NCBI RefSeq assembly: GCF_004118265.1
Contig: NZ_SDHW01000003.1
Span: 1 to 64,000, forward strand
DNA length: 64,000 nt
Direction: 5' to 3'
Source: Lacibacter luteus
GTDB taxonomy: Bacteria > Bacteroidota > Bacteroidia > Chitinophagales > Chitinophagaceae
Shown here: in pieces, positions 24,526 through 34,366 of the stretch
Position numbering within the stretch: position 1 is the first letter of the stretch
Layout: the number at the start of each line of letters is the position of its first letter
Translations under genes and position numbers: made by a program
Notes under the pieces: generated by a model
What the model was told of the DNA's origin: nothing
The model's input: only the letters and a program-made list of their open reading frames with translations
The model's database searches: none

Positions 24526-27500
24526 ATGAAACTGCTTGTTAATGCTTGCTTGCCAAAACGTATTGTAACTATTTTTTCAATGCTGCTGTGCATGTGTACC
24601 ATGTATGCACAACAGATTGCTTTTCCCGGTGCTGAAGGTGCCGGTCGTTTTACTTCCGGTGGACGGGGAACGGTAAGTGTTCCAACAACTGTATTTGAAG
24701 TAACGAATCTCAACGATGATGGCAGTGTTGGTACGTTGCGTTATGCTGTAAATCAAACAGCAACACATCGTACGGTTGTGTTTCGTGTATCGGGCACCAT
24801 TCATCTTACATCAAAACTTAACATTCGTGCAAATACAACCATTGCGGGACAAACTGCTCCCGGTGATGGTATTTGTTTAGCTGATTATCCCGTAGTGATC
24901 AGTGGCGATAATGTGATCATGCGTTATATCCGTTGTCGTATGGGTGATAAAAATCAGTTGAAAACATCACCTGCAAATTGCGGTGTGCCTGTTGCGCCAT
25001 TCACTGCAGCCTGTATGCCGTTGGATGGAAGTGGTGGCGATGATGCATTGGGTAATCTCGGCAATAAAAATATCATCATCGATCATTGCAGTGTAAGCTG
25101 GAGCAGCGATGAAGCGTTGACGGTTTACCGTGGTGACAGTGTAACGATGCAGTGGAATATTATTTCCGAGCCGTTGAACTATTCTTATCATTTCGAAACG
25201 GGTGATACTGATTTTGAAAATCATGGTTACGGTGGCATCTGGGGTTCCTTGCATGGAAGTTTTCATCATAACCTTATTGCACATTGCCGCAACCGTAATC
25301 CACGTTTTGCAGGTAACAGCACTTATCCAGCAGGTTCTGTTGAAAGTGCTGACTTTCGTAATAACGTTTTATACAACTGGGGCATCAATACGATTTATGG
25401 TGGCGATGGCGGACAATACAATCTTGTAAACAACTATTACAAGTACGGTCCTAACACCAGCAGTGGTGTGCGTTACAGAATTGTGGGTGTTGACAGTACT
25501 GCAGAGTTTGGTTATGCAAAATATTTTCTTTCGGGTAACTATGTAGATGGTTCAACAACCAATACCAATAATAACTGGCTTGGTGCAAGTATGAATACCG
25601 GTGTTGTGGCCGATACGGTGAAATCAAAATCAACATCCGCATTTTTATCTGCTTACTTACCAGTAACAACACACACTGCACAGGAAGCGTATGAATTGGT
25701 ATTGCAATATGCAGGCGCCAGTTTAAAGCGTGATACATTGGATGCACGTGTTGCTAATGATGTACGCAACCGTACAGGAAAAATTATTGATGTGCAGGGT
25801 GGCTTTCCACACGGCACGCCGTATGCAAGCACCTTAAATGCATGGCCAACGTTGAGTTCAACAGCAGCGCCAACCGATACCGATCATGATGGTATGCCTG
25901 ATGCATGGGAAACAGCCAATAGTTTAAATCCGAACGATGCAAGTGATCGTGGCATTTTTGCAGCGAACAATTATACCAACTTAGAAAATTATCTCAACTC
26001 TATCCTTGAATCGCAACAGAATAATACCCCCACCATTTATTCTTCCGCATCATTCACTGCATTTGCACAAACAATCGGCTCGCCTTCAACCTCACAATCA
26101 TTTACAGTTTCAGCATTGAATCTTACAGCAGCGTTAAACATTACAGCACCTGCATCCTACGAAGTGTCATTGAATAATACAGCATGGGGCAATAACGTAT
26201 CACTCACACCAAACAGCGGTGTTGTTGGTTCCACTACCATTTATGTTCGTTTGAACGCAACAACCGCAGGATCTTATGTAGGGAATATTGTTGGAACAAG
26301 TACAGGCGCAACAAACATGTCGGTTGCAGTAACAGGTACAGCATCACAAAATTTACAGGATGCTGCCATTGGCTATTTCCCCAATATTGATGGTGGTTTT
26401 GAAAACCAAACTGTGGGCACTTATTCAACTGTTACCTCACACACATCAGCAACCAATTGGGAAGTATCTGCTGCATGGGATATTAAAACCGGTGATGCAC
26501 GCACAGGTAATAAGATCATGTATTACAAACAGGCAAGCACCAGTGTAAAGTATATGTTCTCACCGGTGCTGAGCAATCCGGCACTAAGTCAGAATACAGA
26601 TTATGTGATTCAGTTTTGGTATAAACCTGTTGGAACATTAAGTGCAGCAACTGTATTAACAGGTTCAGCAACGCTTGTTGGAGCAACCGGCGGAACAGGT
26701 ACTTCGTTAACAACAGCAACTGCTACATTAGATGCATCTACTCCGCAAGACTGGCAATTGTTTACAGGCACATTAAAAACAGCGGCCACAACTCCAACGA
26801 GTACTTACTTCGGAATGAAAATTTCAAATCCGCAGTCGCCCTATTTTTATATTGATGATTATGTAGCGTATCCCGGCACTGCAGTTGATAATACTGCACC
26901 CGATGCAGTTACAAATCTTGCAGCAGTTGGTTCTCCAACTGCTGTTGCATTAACATGGTCGGCTCCGGCAACAGGTATTGATAACGGTGGTTATTTGATT
27001 GTTAGAAGTACAGTGAGTGCAGCGCCTTCTTTAAATACAAAAGGTGTGTATGCAGCCGGCAATACCATTGGTGCTGATTACACTGTTTTATATACCGGAA
27101 CAAGTACATCGTTTAATGATGGTACGGTTACTACTGGCGCAACTTATTATTATCATGTGTTCACTGCTGATAAAGCCTTTAACTATGCACCTGTTGCAAC
27201 AATATCAGCACTTGCAAATAATTCAAACACCCCAACCATTCTTGCAACTGCAAGCTTTACCAATTTCACACAAACAATTGGTTCAGCATCAGCAGTGCAA
27301 AAAGCAACAGTAAGCGGAACAAATCTTACAGGTGATGTTACGGTTACAGCCCCATCAAACTACGAAGTGTCTTTGAACGGAACCACCTGGACAAGCAGTG
27401 TTACATTATCTCCTTCATCAGGAACAATTGCCGCAACAGAAATTTCTGTTCGGTTAAATGCAGCAAGTGCAGGTATCTACAACGGCAACATTACTGTTGC

Positions 27501-30132
27501 AGGTGGTGGCGCTACTTCAAAAAACTTAGCTGTAAACGGTGTTGCATCAAATCCTGTTGTTACACCAGCGTATGATGTGCTCGTTGCAAAAGATGGTTCA
27601 GGAAATTATACATCGGTACAGGCTGCCATCACTGCAGCACCAACAAACCGCACAACACCGTGGAGAATTTTTATTAAGAAAGGAAAGTATGTGGAAACAG
27701 TTGTCATTCCATCAAACAAACCATTCATGCAGTTGATGGGTGAGAACATGGCGGAGACAATTATTTCTTACGATAACTATTCAGGCAAAGTAAATCCTGC
27801 AGGTGGTACCTATGGCACATCAACATGCGGCACTATGATCATTAATGCAGCGGATGTGATGTTGATGAACCTTTCTGTTGAAAATGCAACGGGTTATGGT
27901 ATCAATGCCAACGCAATTGTTCCGGCACCGGGCGATGGTCCGCAGGCAGTTGCTGTGTACACTACATCAGACAGAGTTGTATTCTTCAATGTTCGTATGA
28001 ACAGTGGGCAGGATACTTACTACGGTGGTAACAACAGGGGTACACGGGTGTATATGAAGAACAGTTATATTGATGGTAATACTGATTTCATTTTTGGATC
28101 ATCTACGATCATCTTCGATACTTGTGTGATATATCCCCGTACACGTTTGGATAATGGTAGCGGTGGTTTTGTAACGGCAGCGAATACAAAACTTGAATCG
28201 GGTTATGGTTATGTGTTCCGAGATTGTAAGCTCACGAAAAACCGTGGCATTACATTCTATACATTAGGCCGCCCATGGCAGAACGATGCAGGCACAGCCG
28301 ATGCATCAAAGTCACGCAACAAAACGGTATTCCTGAATTCATTTATGGGTTCATCAATTAAACCCGAAGGTTGGAGTGCATGGGATGCAGGTACCAACAC
28401 ATCATACATTACCTATGCAGAATACAATACAAAAAATTATGATGGCACAGTGAAAGATGTAAGCGGTCGTGTAAACTGGAGTAAACAATTAACTGCAGGC
28501 GAAGCGGCAAAGTATTACAATAACGATACAGTATTTGTGAATGCGAACACTCCGGTAATGGCAACATGGAATCCATACAGCACATGGCCCGAACTGAACA
28601 ATACATTTGTTCCGGAGTTATCTGCATCAAACCTTATTGCACGCAAACCCAACGTTACATCCGCAACAGTGAATGTAACATGGAATATTACATGGCCGAT
28701 GTCGGGCATTAAATGCGAATTGTACAGAAGTGCAGATAAACAGAATTTCAGTTTGATCGATACACAACACAGCAGTGAAGATTCTGCAGCCAACTTCAGC
28801 TTTGCAGATGTTGCACCTGCCGCAGGAACAAGTTATTATTATATTGTACGTTTATCGAAAACAGGATTTACAACTACCACTTCTGATACTGCTTTTGTAT
28901 CGAGCAAACCAACCATTACTGTAACAGGTGCTTTGTCCGATTTCTTACAGGGAATCGGTACGCCATCAACCACACAAACTTTTTTAGTTTCAGGTTTGAA
29001 TATCATCGACAGTATTAAAATTGCGCCGCCTGTTAACTATGAAGTATCGGCCAATGGCGGTACTACCTGGTATAACAATGCAACGCCGTTAGGATTGAAA
29101 CCAACAAGCGGAACAGTTGCGAGTACAACCATCACACTTCGTTTAAACGGAACTGTCGTTGGCACTTACAACGATAATATTATTCACAGCGGTACATTGG
29201 CCGATACAGTGAAACTTGCAGTGAGAGGAACAATTCAATCACAAGCGGTACAGATCTCAAGTGTGTTGCAACACTGGCCGTTTACACAAAACAACCAGGA
29301 CAGTGCAGCCATCCGTTCAGCAGCTGTTATTGCAAGCGCTCCAACATTCAACAAATTTGCAGTGTCTGATGGTGTAACAGTTGCGGGTTTGTTGTCTTAC
29401 TCATTAACACGTGGACAAGCATTTGCAGCAACTGCAGATGGTTACTGGACAACTGCATCAGGCGGGCCCGGTGGTAATTTAAACCGAACAAACTACCAGC
29501 AATTCACTATTACTGCCAATGCAGGTTATACTGCAAGGGTTGATAGTATGTTATTCAATCATGCATTTTATGCAACCAGCAGTAATACAAAAATTGCTGT
29601 TGTGTACTCACGCAGCGGATTTACAACTGATTCTGTTGAGGTAACCGGCTATGAATTTGCTACGGGAAAAACAGTGGCACAGGATAACAATGGTCCATCA
29701 ATTGTAAATCGCTTTCCACTGAATGGTTCAACAGGTGTAACGTTAACCGAAGGACAAACGCTGAGCATTCGTCTTTACTATAGCTGCGGAAGCACAAGCG
29801 CAGGCAGGTACTTGCAATTGAAAGATTTTATTGTAAAAGGAATTCCAACGCAGAATGTTCCTACATCTGTGATTGATAATCTTGCAGCACGTGGGTTTGC
29901 ATTATATCCAAACCCTGCAAGCAGCAGTGTGATCATTAAGCATCCACGTAGTGGCAGCAATACAAGTATTGCGTTGTATTCATTACTTGGAGTGAAAATA
30001 GCGGAGTGGAAAGCAACGCCGAATACAACACAAACGTCTGTGGATGTACAGGCTTTACCACAAGGCCAGTATTTTATTCATTATAATTCCGGAAAAGAGA
30101 AAGCCGTTTTAAAATGCATCGTAGTACATTAG
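24526..30132 (+). CDS. Giant fusion: PL1 pectate lyase + CE8 pectin methylesterase with T9SS tail
   Basis: This is an 1868-residue secreted protein. The order is: signal peptide (1-29), PL1 lyase (about 30-450, with D-H-C-S-V-S-W-S-S-D-E and R-N-R-N-P-R-F), calcium repeat (about 451-480), beta-sandwich repeat 1 (about 498-606), jelly-roll CBM-like domain (about 608-785), FN3 (about 792-898) and repeat 2 (about 900-1007). It continues with CE8 methylesterase (about 1013-1365, G-Q-D-T-Y-Y, N-T-D-F-I-F-G, L-G-R-P-W), FN3-like (about 1367-1460), repeat 3 (about 1460-1568), an unassigned beta domain (about 1575-1777) and a C-terminal type IX sorting domain (about 1787-1868, G-F-A-L-Y-P-N-P-A). The two activities act in sequence: the esterase creates free galacturonate for the lyase. 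Confidence 0.93.
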   Translation: MKLLVNACLPKRIVTIFSMLLCMCTMYAQQIAFPGAEGAGRFTSGGRGTVSVPTTVFEVTNLNDDGSVGTLRYAVNQTATHRTVVFRVSGTIHLTSKLNIRANTTIAGQTAPGDGICLADYPVVISGDNVIMRYIRCRMGDKNQLKTSPANCGVPVAPFTAACMPLDGSGGDDALGNLGNKNIIIDHCSVSWSSDEALTVYRGDSVTMQWNIISEPLNYSYHFETGDTDFENHGYGGIWGSLHGSFHHNLIAHCRNRNPRFAGNSTYPAGSVESADFRNNVLYNWGINTIYGGDGGQYNLVNNYYKYGPNTSSGVRYRIVGVDSTAEFGYAKYFLSGNYVDGSTTNTNNNWLGASMNTGVVADTVKSKSTSAFLSAYLPVTTHTAQEAYELVLQYAGASLKRDTLDARVANDVRNRTGKIIDVQGGFPHGTPYASTLNAWPTLSSTAAPTDTDHDGMPDAWETANSLNPNDASDRGIFAANNYTNLENYLNSILESQQNNTPTIYSSASFTAFAQTIGSPSTSQSFTVSALNLTAALNITAPASYEVSLNNTAWGNNVSLTPNSGVVGSTTIYVRLNATTAGSYVGNIVGTSTGATNMSVAVTGTASQNLQDAAIGYFPNIDGGFENQTVGTYSTVTSHTSATNWEVSAAWDIKTGDARTGNKIMYYKQASTSVKYMFSPVLSNPALSQNTDYVIQFWYKPVGTLSAATVLTGSATLVGATGGTGTSLTTATATLDASTPQDWQLFTGTLKTAATTPTSTYFGMKISNPQSPYFYIDDYVAYPGTAVDNTAPDAVTNLAAVGSPTAVALTWSAPATGIDNGGYLIVRSTVSAAPSLNTKGVYAAGNTIGADYTVLYTGTSTSFNDGTVTTGATYYYHVFTADKAFNYAPVATISALANNSNTPTILATASFTNFTQTIGSASAVQKATVSGTNLTGDVTVTAPSNYEVSLNGTTWTSSVTLSPSSGTIAATEISVRLNAASAGIYNGNITVAGGGATSKNLAVNGVASNPVVTPAYDVLVAKDGSGNYTSVQAAITAAPTNRTTPWRIFIKKGKYVETVVIPSNKPFMQLMGENMAETIISYDNYSGKVNPAGGTYGTSTCGTMIINAADVMLMNLSVENATGYGINANAIVPAPGDGPQAVAVYTTSDRVVFFNVRMNSGQDTYYGGNNRGTRVYMKNSYIDGNTDFIFGSSTIIFDTCVIYPRTRLDNGSGGFVTAANTKLESGYGYVFRDCKLTKNRGITFYTLGRPWQNDAGTADASKSRNKTVFLNSFMGSSIKPEGWSAWDAGTNTSYITYAEYNTKNYDGTVKDVSGRVNWSKQLTAGEAAKYYNNDTVFVNANTPVMATWNPYSTWPELNNTFVPELSASNLIARKPNVTSATVNVTWNITWPMSGIKCELYRSADKQNFSLIDTQHSSEDSAANFSFADVAPAAGTSYYYIVRLSKTGFTTTTSDTAFVSSKPTITVTGALSDFLQGIGTPSTTQTFLVSGLNIIDSIKIAPPVNYEVSANGGTTWYNNATPLGLKPTSGTVASTTITLRLNGTVVGTYNDNIIHSGTLADTVKLAVRGTIQSQAVQISSVLQHWPFTQNNQDSAAIRSAAVIASAPTFNKFAVSDGVTVAGLLSYSLTRGQAFAATADGYWTTASGGPGGNLNRTNYQQFTITANAGYTARVDSMLFNHAFYATSSNTKIAVVYSRSGFTTDSVEVTGYEFATGKTVAQDNNGPSIVNRFPLNGSTGVTLTEGQTLSIRLYYSCGSTSAGRYLQLKDFIVKGIPTQNVPTSVIDNLAARGFALYPNPASSSVIIKHPRSGSNTSIALYSLLGVKIAEWKATPNTTQTSVDVQALPQGQYFIHYNSGKEKAVLKCIVVH

Positions 30133-30137
30133 TTGGT

Positions 30138-31157
30138 ATGAAAAATTTATTGTTGATCGCTTTGATCTTTACTTGCCATTTCGCTATTGCACAAACAGCC
30201 AATCCGCAACAGTATAAATATGTGTTCACTGTAGCGAAAGATGGCAGTGGCGAATTCAAATACATACAGGATGCCATTGATGCCATGCGTGTTTACCCGT
30301 TGGCATCGATCACATTGTATATTAAGAATGGTGTGTACAATGAAAAGATCGAGATCCCTGCCACCAATACTGATGTAACATTTATTGGCGAAAGTGTAGA
30401 GAAGACGATCATTACCTTCAACGATTATTCAGGAAGAGGAAAGCACACCACCTTTACTTCGTACACTGCAAAAGTTTCGGGCAACCGGTTTTATGCCGAG
30501 AACATTACGTTCGCCAACAGTGCAGGTCCTGTAGGACAAGCTGTGGCTTTGTATGTTGATGCTGATAAAGCCGTATTCAAAAACTGCAAGTTCCTCGGCA
30601 ACCAGGATACCATTTTTGCAGCAGGCGAAAACTCACGTCAATTATTTCTTGATTGTTATATTGAAGGAACAACCGATTTTATTTTTGGTCCATCAACAGC
30701 AGTGTTTCAAGGTTGCACTATCCGCTCCAAAACAAATTCCTACATCACTGCTGCAAGTACCACTCCGGGTAAAAAGTTTGGCTATGTGTTTATTGATTGT
30801 AAGATCGTGGCGGATTCATCAGTAACGAAGACAATGCTTGGTCGTCCTTGGCGTGCACATGCAAAAACGGTGTTCATCCGTTGCGAAATGCCTAAACAAA
30901 TTGCACCTGAAGGCTGGAGCAACTGGAGTAATCCAGCCAATGAACAAACTGCATTCTATGCCGAATATAAATGCACAGGCGAAGGTGCAGCAACTGATAA
31001 GCGTGTTGCATGGAGCAAACAGCTGAGCGATAAAGAAGCAAGAGAGTACACACTCGATAATATTTTTTCTAATAACAGTCTGGTGAAAGATGAAAGTGGA
31101 TGGTTTATGCAATTGCGCAGCAAGGCATTTGAATGGCCGGAGCTAAAAAAACAATAG
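30138..31157 (+). CDS. Pectin methylesterase, carbohydrate esterase family 8
   Basis: This is a 339-residue secreted pectinesterase that releases methanol from homogalacturonan. The signal peptide M-K-N-L-L-L-I-A ... A-I-A-Q supports the ATG at 30138 over the in-frame one at 30114, which also overlaps the preceding gene. CE8 motifs are complete: V-A-K-D-G-S-G-E-F at the start of the beta-helix, G-Q-A-V-A-L-Y-V-D, G-N-Q-D-T-I-F with the acid/base aspartate, G-T-T-D-F-I-F-G with the nucleophile, and L-G-R-P-W with the substrate-binding Arg/Trp. It follows the fusion protein by five bases. Confidence 0.93.
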   Translation: MKNLLLIALIFTCHFAIAQTANPQQYKYVFTVAKDGSGEFKYIQDAIDAMRVYPLASITLYIKNGVYNEKIEIPATNTDVTFIGESVEKTIITFNDYSGRGKHTTFTSYTAKVSGNRFYAENITFANSAGPVGQAVALYVDADKAVFKNCKFLGNQDTIFAAGENSRQLFLDCYIEGTTDFIFGPSTAVFQGCTIRSKTNSYITAASTTPGKKFGYVFIDCKIVADSSVTKTMLGRPWRAHAKTVFIRCEMPKQIAPEGWSNWSNPANEQTAFYAEYKCTGEGAATDKRVAWSKQLSDKEAREYTLDNIFSNNSLVKDESGWFMQLRSKAFEWPELKKQ

Positions 31158-31181
31158 GGAAAAGACAACGGGCAAATAAAA

Positions 31182-32105
31182 ATGAAAAAGTCATTTTACA
31201 TAGCATGTTTTTTACTGTTGAATTTGTTTGCAAAAGCGCAGGAGTTTATTCCCTTGTGGCCTGCAGGAAAAATGCCCAACTACAATGGCAAAAAAGTAAC
31301 CGACAGTTTGTTCAACGAGCGCATTTGGCGTGTGGCAACACCGGGCATGTATAGCTTTCTTGTTCCGAAAGCTGAGAACAAAGGCACAGCCATTCTCATT
31401 GTTCCCGGTGGTGGTTACGAACGCTTATCATATATCTATAACGGATTCAATTTTGCAAAGTGGTACAACAGCATTGGTGTAAATGTATTTGTGCTCATTC
31501 ATCGTTTGCCGCATCAGCAGGATCTTATCAATAAACAAATTGGTCCGGTGCAGGATGCACAACGGGCCATGCGTATCATTCGTGCAAATGCTGCACTATG
31601 GAATATCAAAACAGATAAAATTGGTGTGATGGGTGTTAGTGCCGGTGGTCATGTGGCAAGCACACTTGGTACACATGCAAAAGATGAAAGTACTATCAAT
31701 GATTCATTAACGGCTCACAGTTTTCGTCCCGATTTTATGGTACTGCTCTCTCCTGTTATAACAATGGGTGAATTTGCACATCCCGGCAGCAAGAAAAATT
31801 TTCTGGGTGCAGATACAACGAAGGCCAATATCCAGAATTATTCTGGTGAATTGCAGGTGAGTTCCTTCACACCTCCAACATTTTTGGTGCATGCACAAAA
31901 CGATAGTACTGTGAAGGCGCAGAACAGTGTATTGTTTTACAATGAATTACTCAATAAAAAGATCAATGCAAGTCTGCATATCTTTCCACAAGGTGGACAT
32001 GGAATACGATTGGATGACAATCCCGGATCAACCGATCAGTGGATGAATTTGCTGGAAGCGTGGTTAAAAGAAATGAATTTTATCATCCCTATTCCGTTTA
32101 AATAA
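31182..32105 (+). CDS. Secreted alpha/beta-hydrolase esterase (first copy)
   Basis: This is a 307-residue alpha/beta hydrolase with a signal peptide (about 1-19, ending A-K-A-Q). The oxyanion loop V-P-G-G-G-Y, nucleophile elbow G-V-S-A-G-G-H, acid H-A-Q-N-D-S-T and base G-G-H-G-I-R form a full triad. It resembles acetyl esterases of the bifunctional BD-FAE/Axe type and is paralogous to the gene at 33423. In a pectin locus the likely job is removing acetyl groups from galacturonate or side-chain sugars. The exact ester is unknown. Confidence 0.85.
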   Translation: MKKSFYIACFLLLNLFAKAQEFIPLWPAGKMPNYNGKKVTDSLFNERIWRVATPGMYSFLVPKAENKGTAILIVPGGGYERLSYIYNGFNFAKWYNSIGVNVFVLIHRLPHQQDLINKQIGPVQDAQRAMRIIRANAALWNIKTDKIGVMGVSAGGHVASTLGTHAKDESTINDSLTAHSFRPDFMVLLSPVITMGEFAHPGSKKNFLGADTTKANIQNYSGELQVSSFTPPTFLVHAQNDSTVKAQNSVLFYNELLNKKINASLHIFPQGGHGIRLDDNPGSTDQWMNLLEAWLKEMNFIIPIPFK

Positions 32106-32106
32106 A

Positions 32107-33405
32107 ATGCATACACACAAGATCATATTCATTTGCTTGCTTGGATTAGCACCACTTGCATTGGTTGCACAAAAACCTGTGCCGGTGAAGCCACGCATTC
32201 TTATCAGTACAGATATTGGTGGCACCGATCCCGACGATAATCAATCGATCACACATTTTCTCATGTACAGTCACCTGTTTCAAACAGAAGGATTAATTTC
32301 TTCACCTTCTTACGGACAAGGAAACAAACGGGAATTATTACGCATGATCGATCTGTATGAAAAAGATCTTCCTCTTTTACAAAAACATCAACAAGGATAT
32401 CCTTCGCCTGCTTCATTAAAAGCAGTTTGCAAACAAGGAAGATTAGGCGCTGCTCCGTTTAAAGGATATTCAACTGCTACCGAAGGATCAGATTGGATCA
32501 TTAAGTGCGCAAAGAAGAAAAGCACACAACCACTTTGGATACTTGTGTGGGGTGGATTAGAAGATGTAGCACAAGCCTTGCATGATGCACCGGAAATTCA
32601 AACCAACATTAAAGTGTATTGGATCGGTGGACCAAACAAAAAATGGAGCGCCAACAGCTATGCATACATTGTTGCAAATTTTCCCAACCTCTGGTTTATA
32701 GAAACCAACAGTTCATACTATGGCTTCTTTTCTGATAATGTGCCGGATAGTTTGCATAACAAAAACTATTATGATCGTTTTATTAAAGCTGCGGGATTTT
32801 TAGGGAAAGACTTCAAACAATATTATAAAGGAAACATCAAGATGGGCGATACACCTTCTTTACTTTACATGATGGATGGTGATCCAAATGATGCATCTAA
32901 AGAAAGTTGGGGAGGCAGTTTTGAAAAATTTACACATAGTCCGAGAATTGTATTTAGCCGCAACACAACACTTGCAGATACGGTTACAGTCTATTCGGTG
33001 ATTGAATTACATTTCAAAGGACCCGTTATTAATATCCCTGCTGATTCAAGTTGCTTTACCATGAGTGTGAAAGCCAAGATCGGTGAACAAAAATGGGCCG
33101 GTTATTATTTAGGCAATGGCGATTATGCAGTAAGATATTGTCCCAAACAAACAGAAACGATAACTTACAACATCACATCAGATGTGAAAGGTTTTGCAGA
33201 GCAAAGCGGACAATTTGTAGTGGATAATATTTGGCCGGGCAAACCCCGTTCAACCGATTATCAATTAGGCGCAAACTGGTTCACTGATCGTGGTAATCCT
33301 GAACTTTTTGATGAGATCTATCAAGGAGGGCAAACAGTATTGAAATGGAGAACTGAAATTTTATTAGATTGGGCAAAGCGTTGGTCGTGGCTACAGGAAA
33401 ATTAA
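32107..33405 (+). CDS. DUF1593 / nucleoside-hydrolase-like secreted protein
   Basis: This is a 432-residue protein with a signal peptide (about 1-21). The N-terminal domain (about 30-290) begins I-L-I-S-T-D-I-G-G-T-D-P-D-D-N-Q-S, the calcium-binding aspartate motif of the nucleoside-hydrolase fold as seen in DUF1593 proteins, and later W-I-L-V-W-G-G-L-E-D-V-A-Q-A-L. The C-terminal part (about 300-430) is a beta domain. DUF1593 proteins occur in many plant-glycan loci, and some were first noted as cellulose-binding (Sde182). Their pectin-related reaction is not established. It starts one base after the previous stop. Confidence 0.75.
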   Translation: MHTHKIIFICLLGLAPLALVAQKPVPVKPRILISTDIGGTDPDDNQSITHFLMYSHLFQTEGLISSPSYGQGNKRELLRMIDLYEKDLPLLQKHQQGYPSPASLKAVCKQGRLGAAPFKGYSTATEGSDWIIKCAKKKSTQPLWILVWGGLEDVAQALHDAPEIQTNIKVYWIGGPNKKWSANSYAYIVANFPNLWFIETNSSYYGFFSDNVPDSLHNKNYYDRFIKAAGFLGKDFKQYYKGNIKMGDTPSLLYMMDGDPNDASKESWGGSFEKFTHSPRIVFSRNTTLADTVTVYSVIELHFKGPVINIPADSSCFTMSVKAKIGEQKWAGYYLGNGDYAVRYCPKQTETITYNITSDVKGFAEQSGQFVVDNIWPGKPRSTDYQLGANWFTDRGNPELFDEIYQGGQTVLKWRTEILLDWAKRWSWLQEN

Positions 33406-33422
33406 ACCGTTAAAAATATTTT

Positions 33423-34319
33423 ATGAAGAAACTGATTTTATTGATGGCAATTTTTACAGGCTTAAAAACGTATGCGCAAACAGAAATGCCTTTGTATACT
33501 GCTGCGGTTCCCAATTCAAAACCCGCACCGAATAAAGAAAAAGCAGAAACAAGGGACAATGTTACACGCATTTCAAAAGTGAGTGTTCCAACCCTTACCG
33601 TTTACAAACCTGCAAACCCGAATGGTATGTCGGTGATCATTTGCCCAGGCGGTGGTTATGGTATTTTAGCATTTGATAAAGAAGGAACACGTGTTGCAGA
33701 AGAAATGAACAAGTGGGGCATCACTGCATTTGTGTTGAAATACCGTTTGCCTGATGATACAACCAATATCGATCGCAGCATTGCTCCGCTCATGGATGCA
33801 CAGCAAGCCATTCGTTTGGTGCGCAACAAAGCAACTGAATGGGGATTGAAAAAAGATAAGATAGGCATCATGGGTTTTTCAGCAGGCGGACATTTAGCTT
33901 CAACTGCTGCAACACATTTCAGCAGCAATGCAGATGTTACAAACAAAGACACAAGTTCTGTTCGTCCTGATTTTGCAGTGTTGATCTATCCTGTCATCAG
34001 TTTCGATAGTACCATTACACACAAAGGATCAAGAAATAATTTAGTGGGTGCAACTGCGTCGGCCGAACAAATCAAACTCTATTCAAACGAATTGCAGGTA
34101 ACAGCAAAAACGCCTCCCTCCTTTTTAGTGCATGCAGGCGATGATGGTTCTGTAGTTGTTGAGAACAGTATCCGTTATTACCAGGCTTGTATAAAATATA
34201 AAGTGTCTGTTGAAATGCATCTCTATCCAAAAGGCGGACATGGTTTTGCTATGTACAATAAAACAACAACTGATAATTGGATGGAGCGATTGAAAAATTG
34301 GTTAACAACATTGAACTAA
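33423..34319 (+). CDS. Secreted alpha/beta-hydrolase esterase (second copy)
   Basis: This is a 298-residue alpha/beta hydrolase with a signal peptide (about 1-18, ending T-Y-A-Q). The triad and oxyanion motifs are C-P-G-G-G-Y, G-F-S-A-G-G-H, H-A-G-D-D-G-S and G-G-H-G-F. The V-R-P-D-F-A-V-L-I-Y-P-V-I segment matches the paralogue at 31182. Two copies imply two ester positions or two substrates. It is typical of the BD-FAE/acetyl-xylan-esterase-like group found in pectin and xylan loci. It sits 17 bases after the DUF1593 gene. Confidence 0.86.
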   Translation: MKKLILLMAIFTGLKTYAQTEMPLYTAAVPNSKPAPNKEKAETRDNVTRISKVSVPTLTVYKPANPNGMSVIICPGGGYGILAFDKEGTRVAEEMNKWGITAFVLKYRLPDDTTNIDRSIAPLMDAQQAIRLVRNKATEWGLKKDKIGIMGFSAGGHLASTAATHFSSNADVTNKDTSSVRPDFAVLIYPVISFDSTITHKGSRNNLVGATASAEQIKLYSNELQVTAKTPPSFLVHAGDDGSVVVENSIRYYQACIKYKVSVEMHLYPKGGHGFAMYNKTTTDNWMERLKNWLTTLN

Positions 34320-34366
34320 CAATTGTGTTTTTGTTTGGTGTTACCTTGTAAGCAAAATAGAAACAG

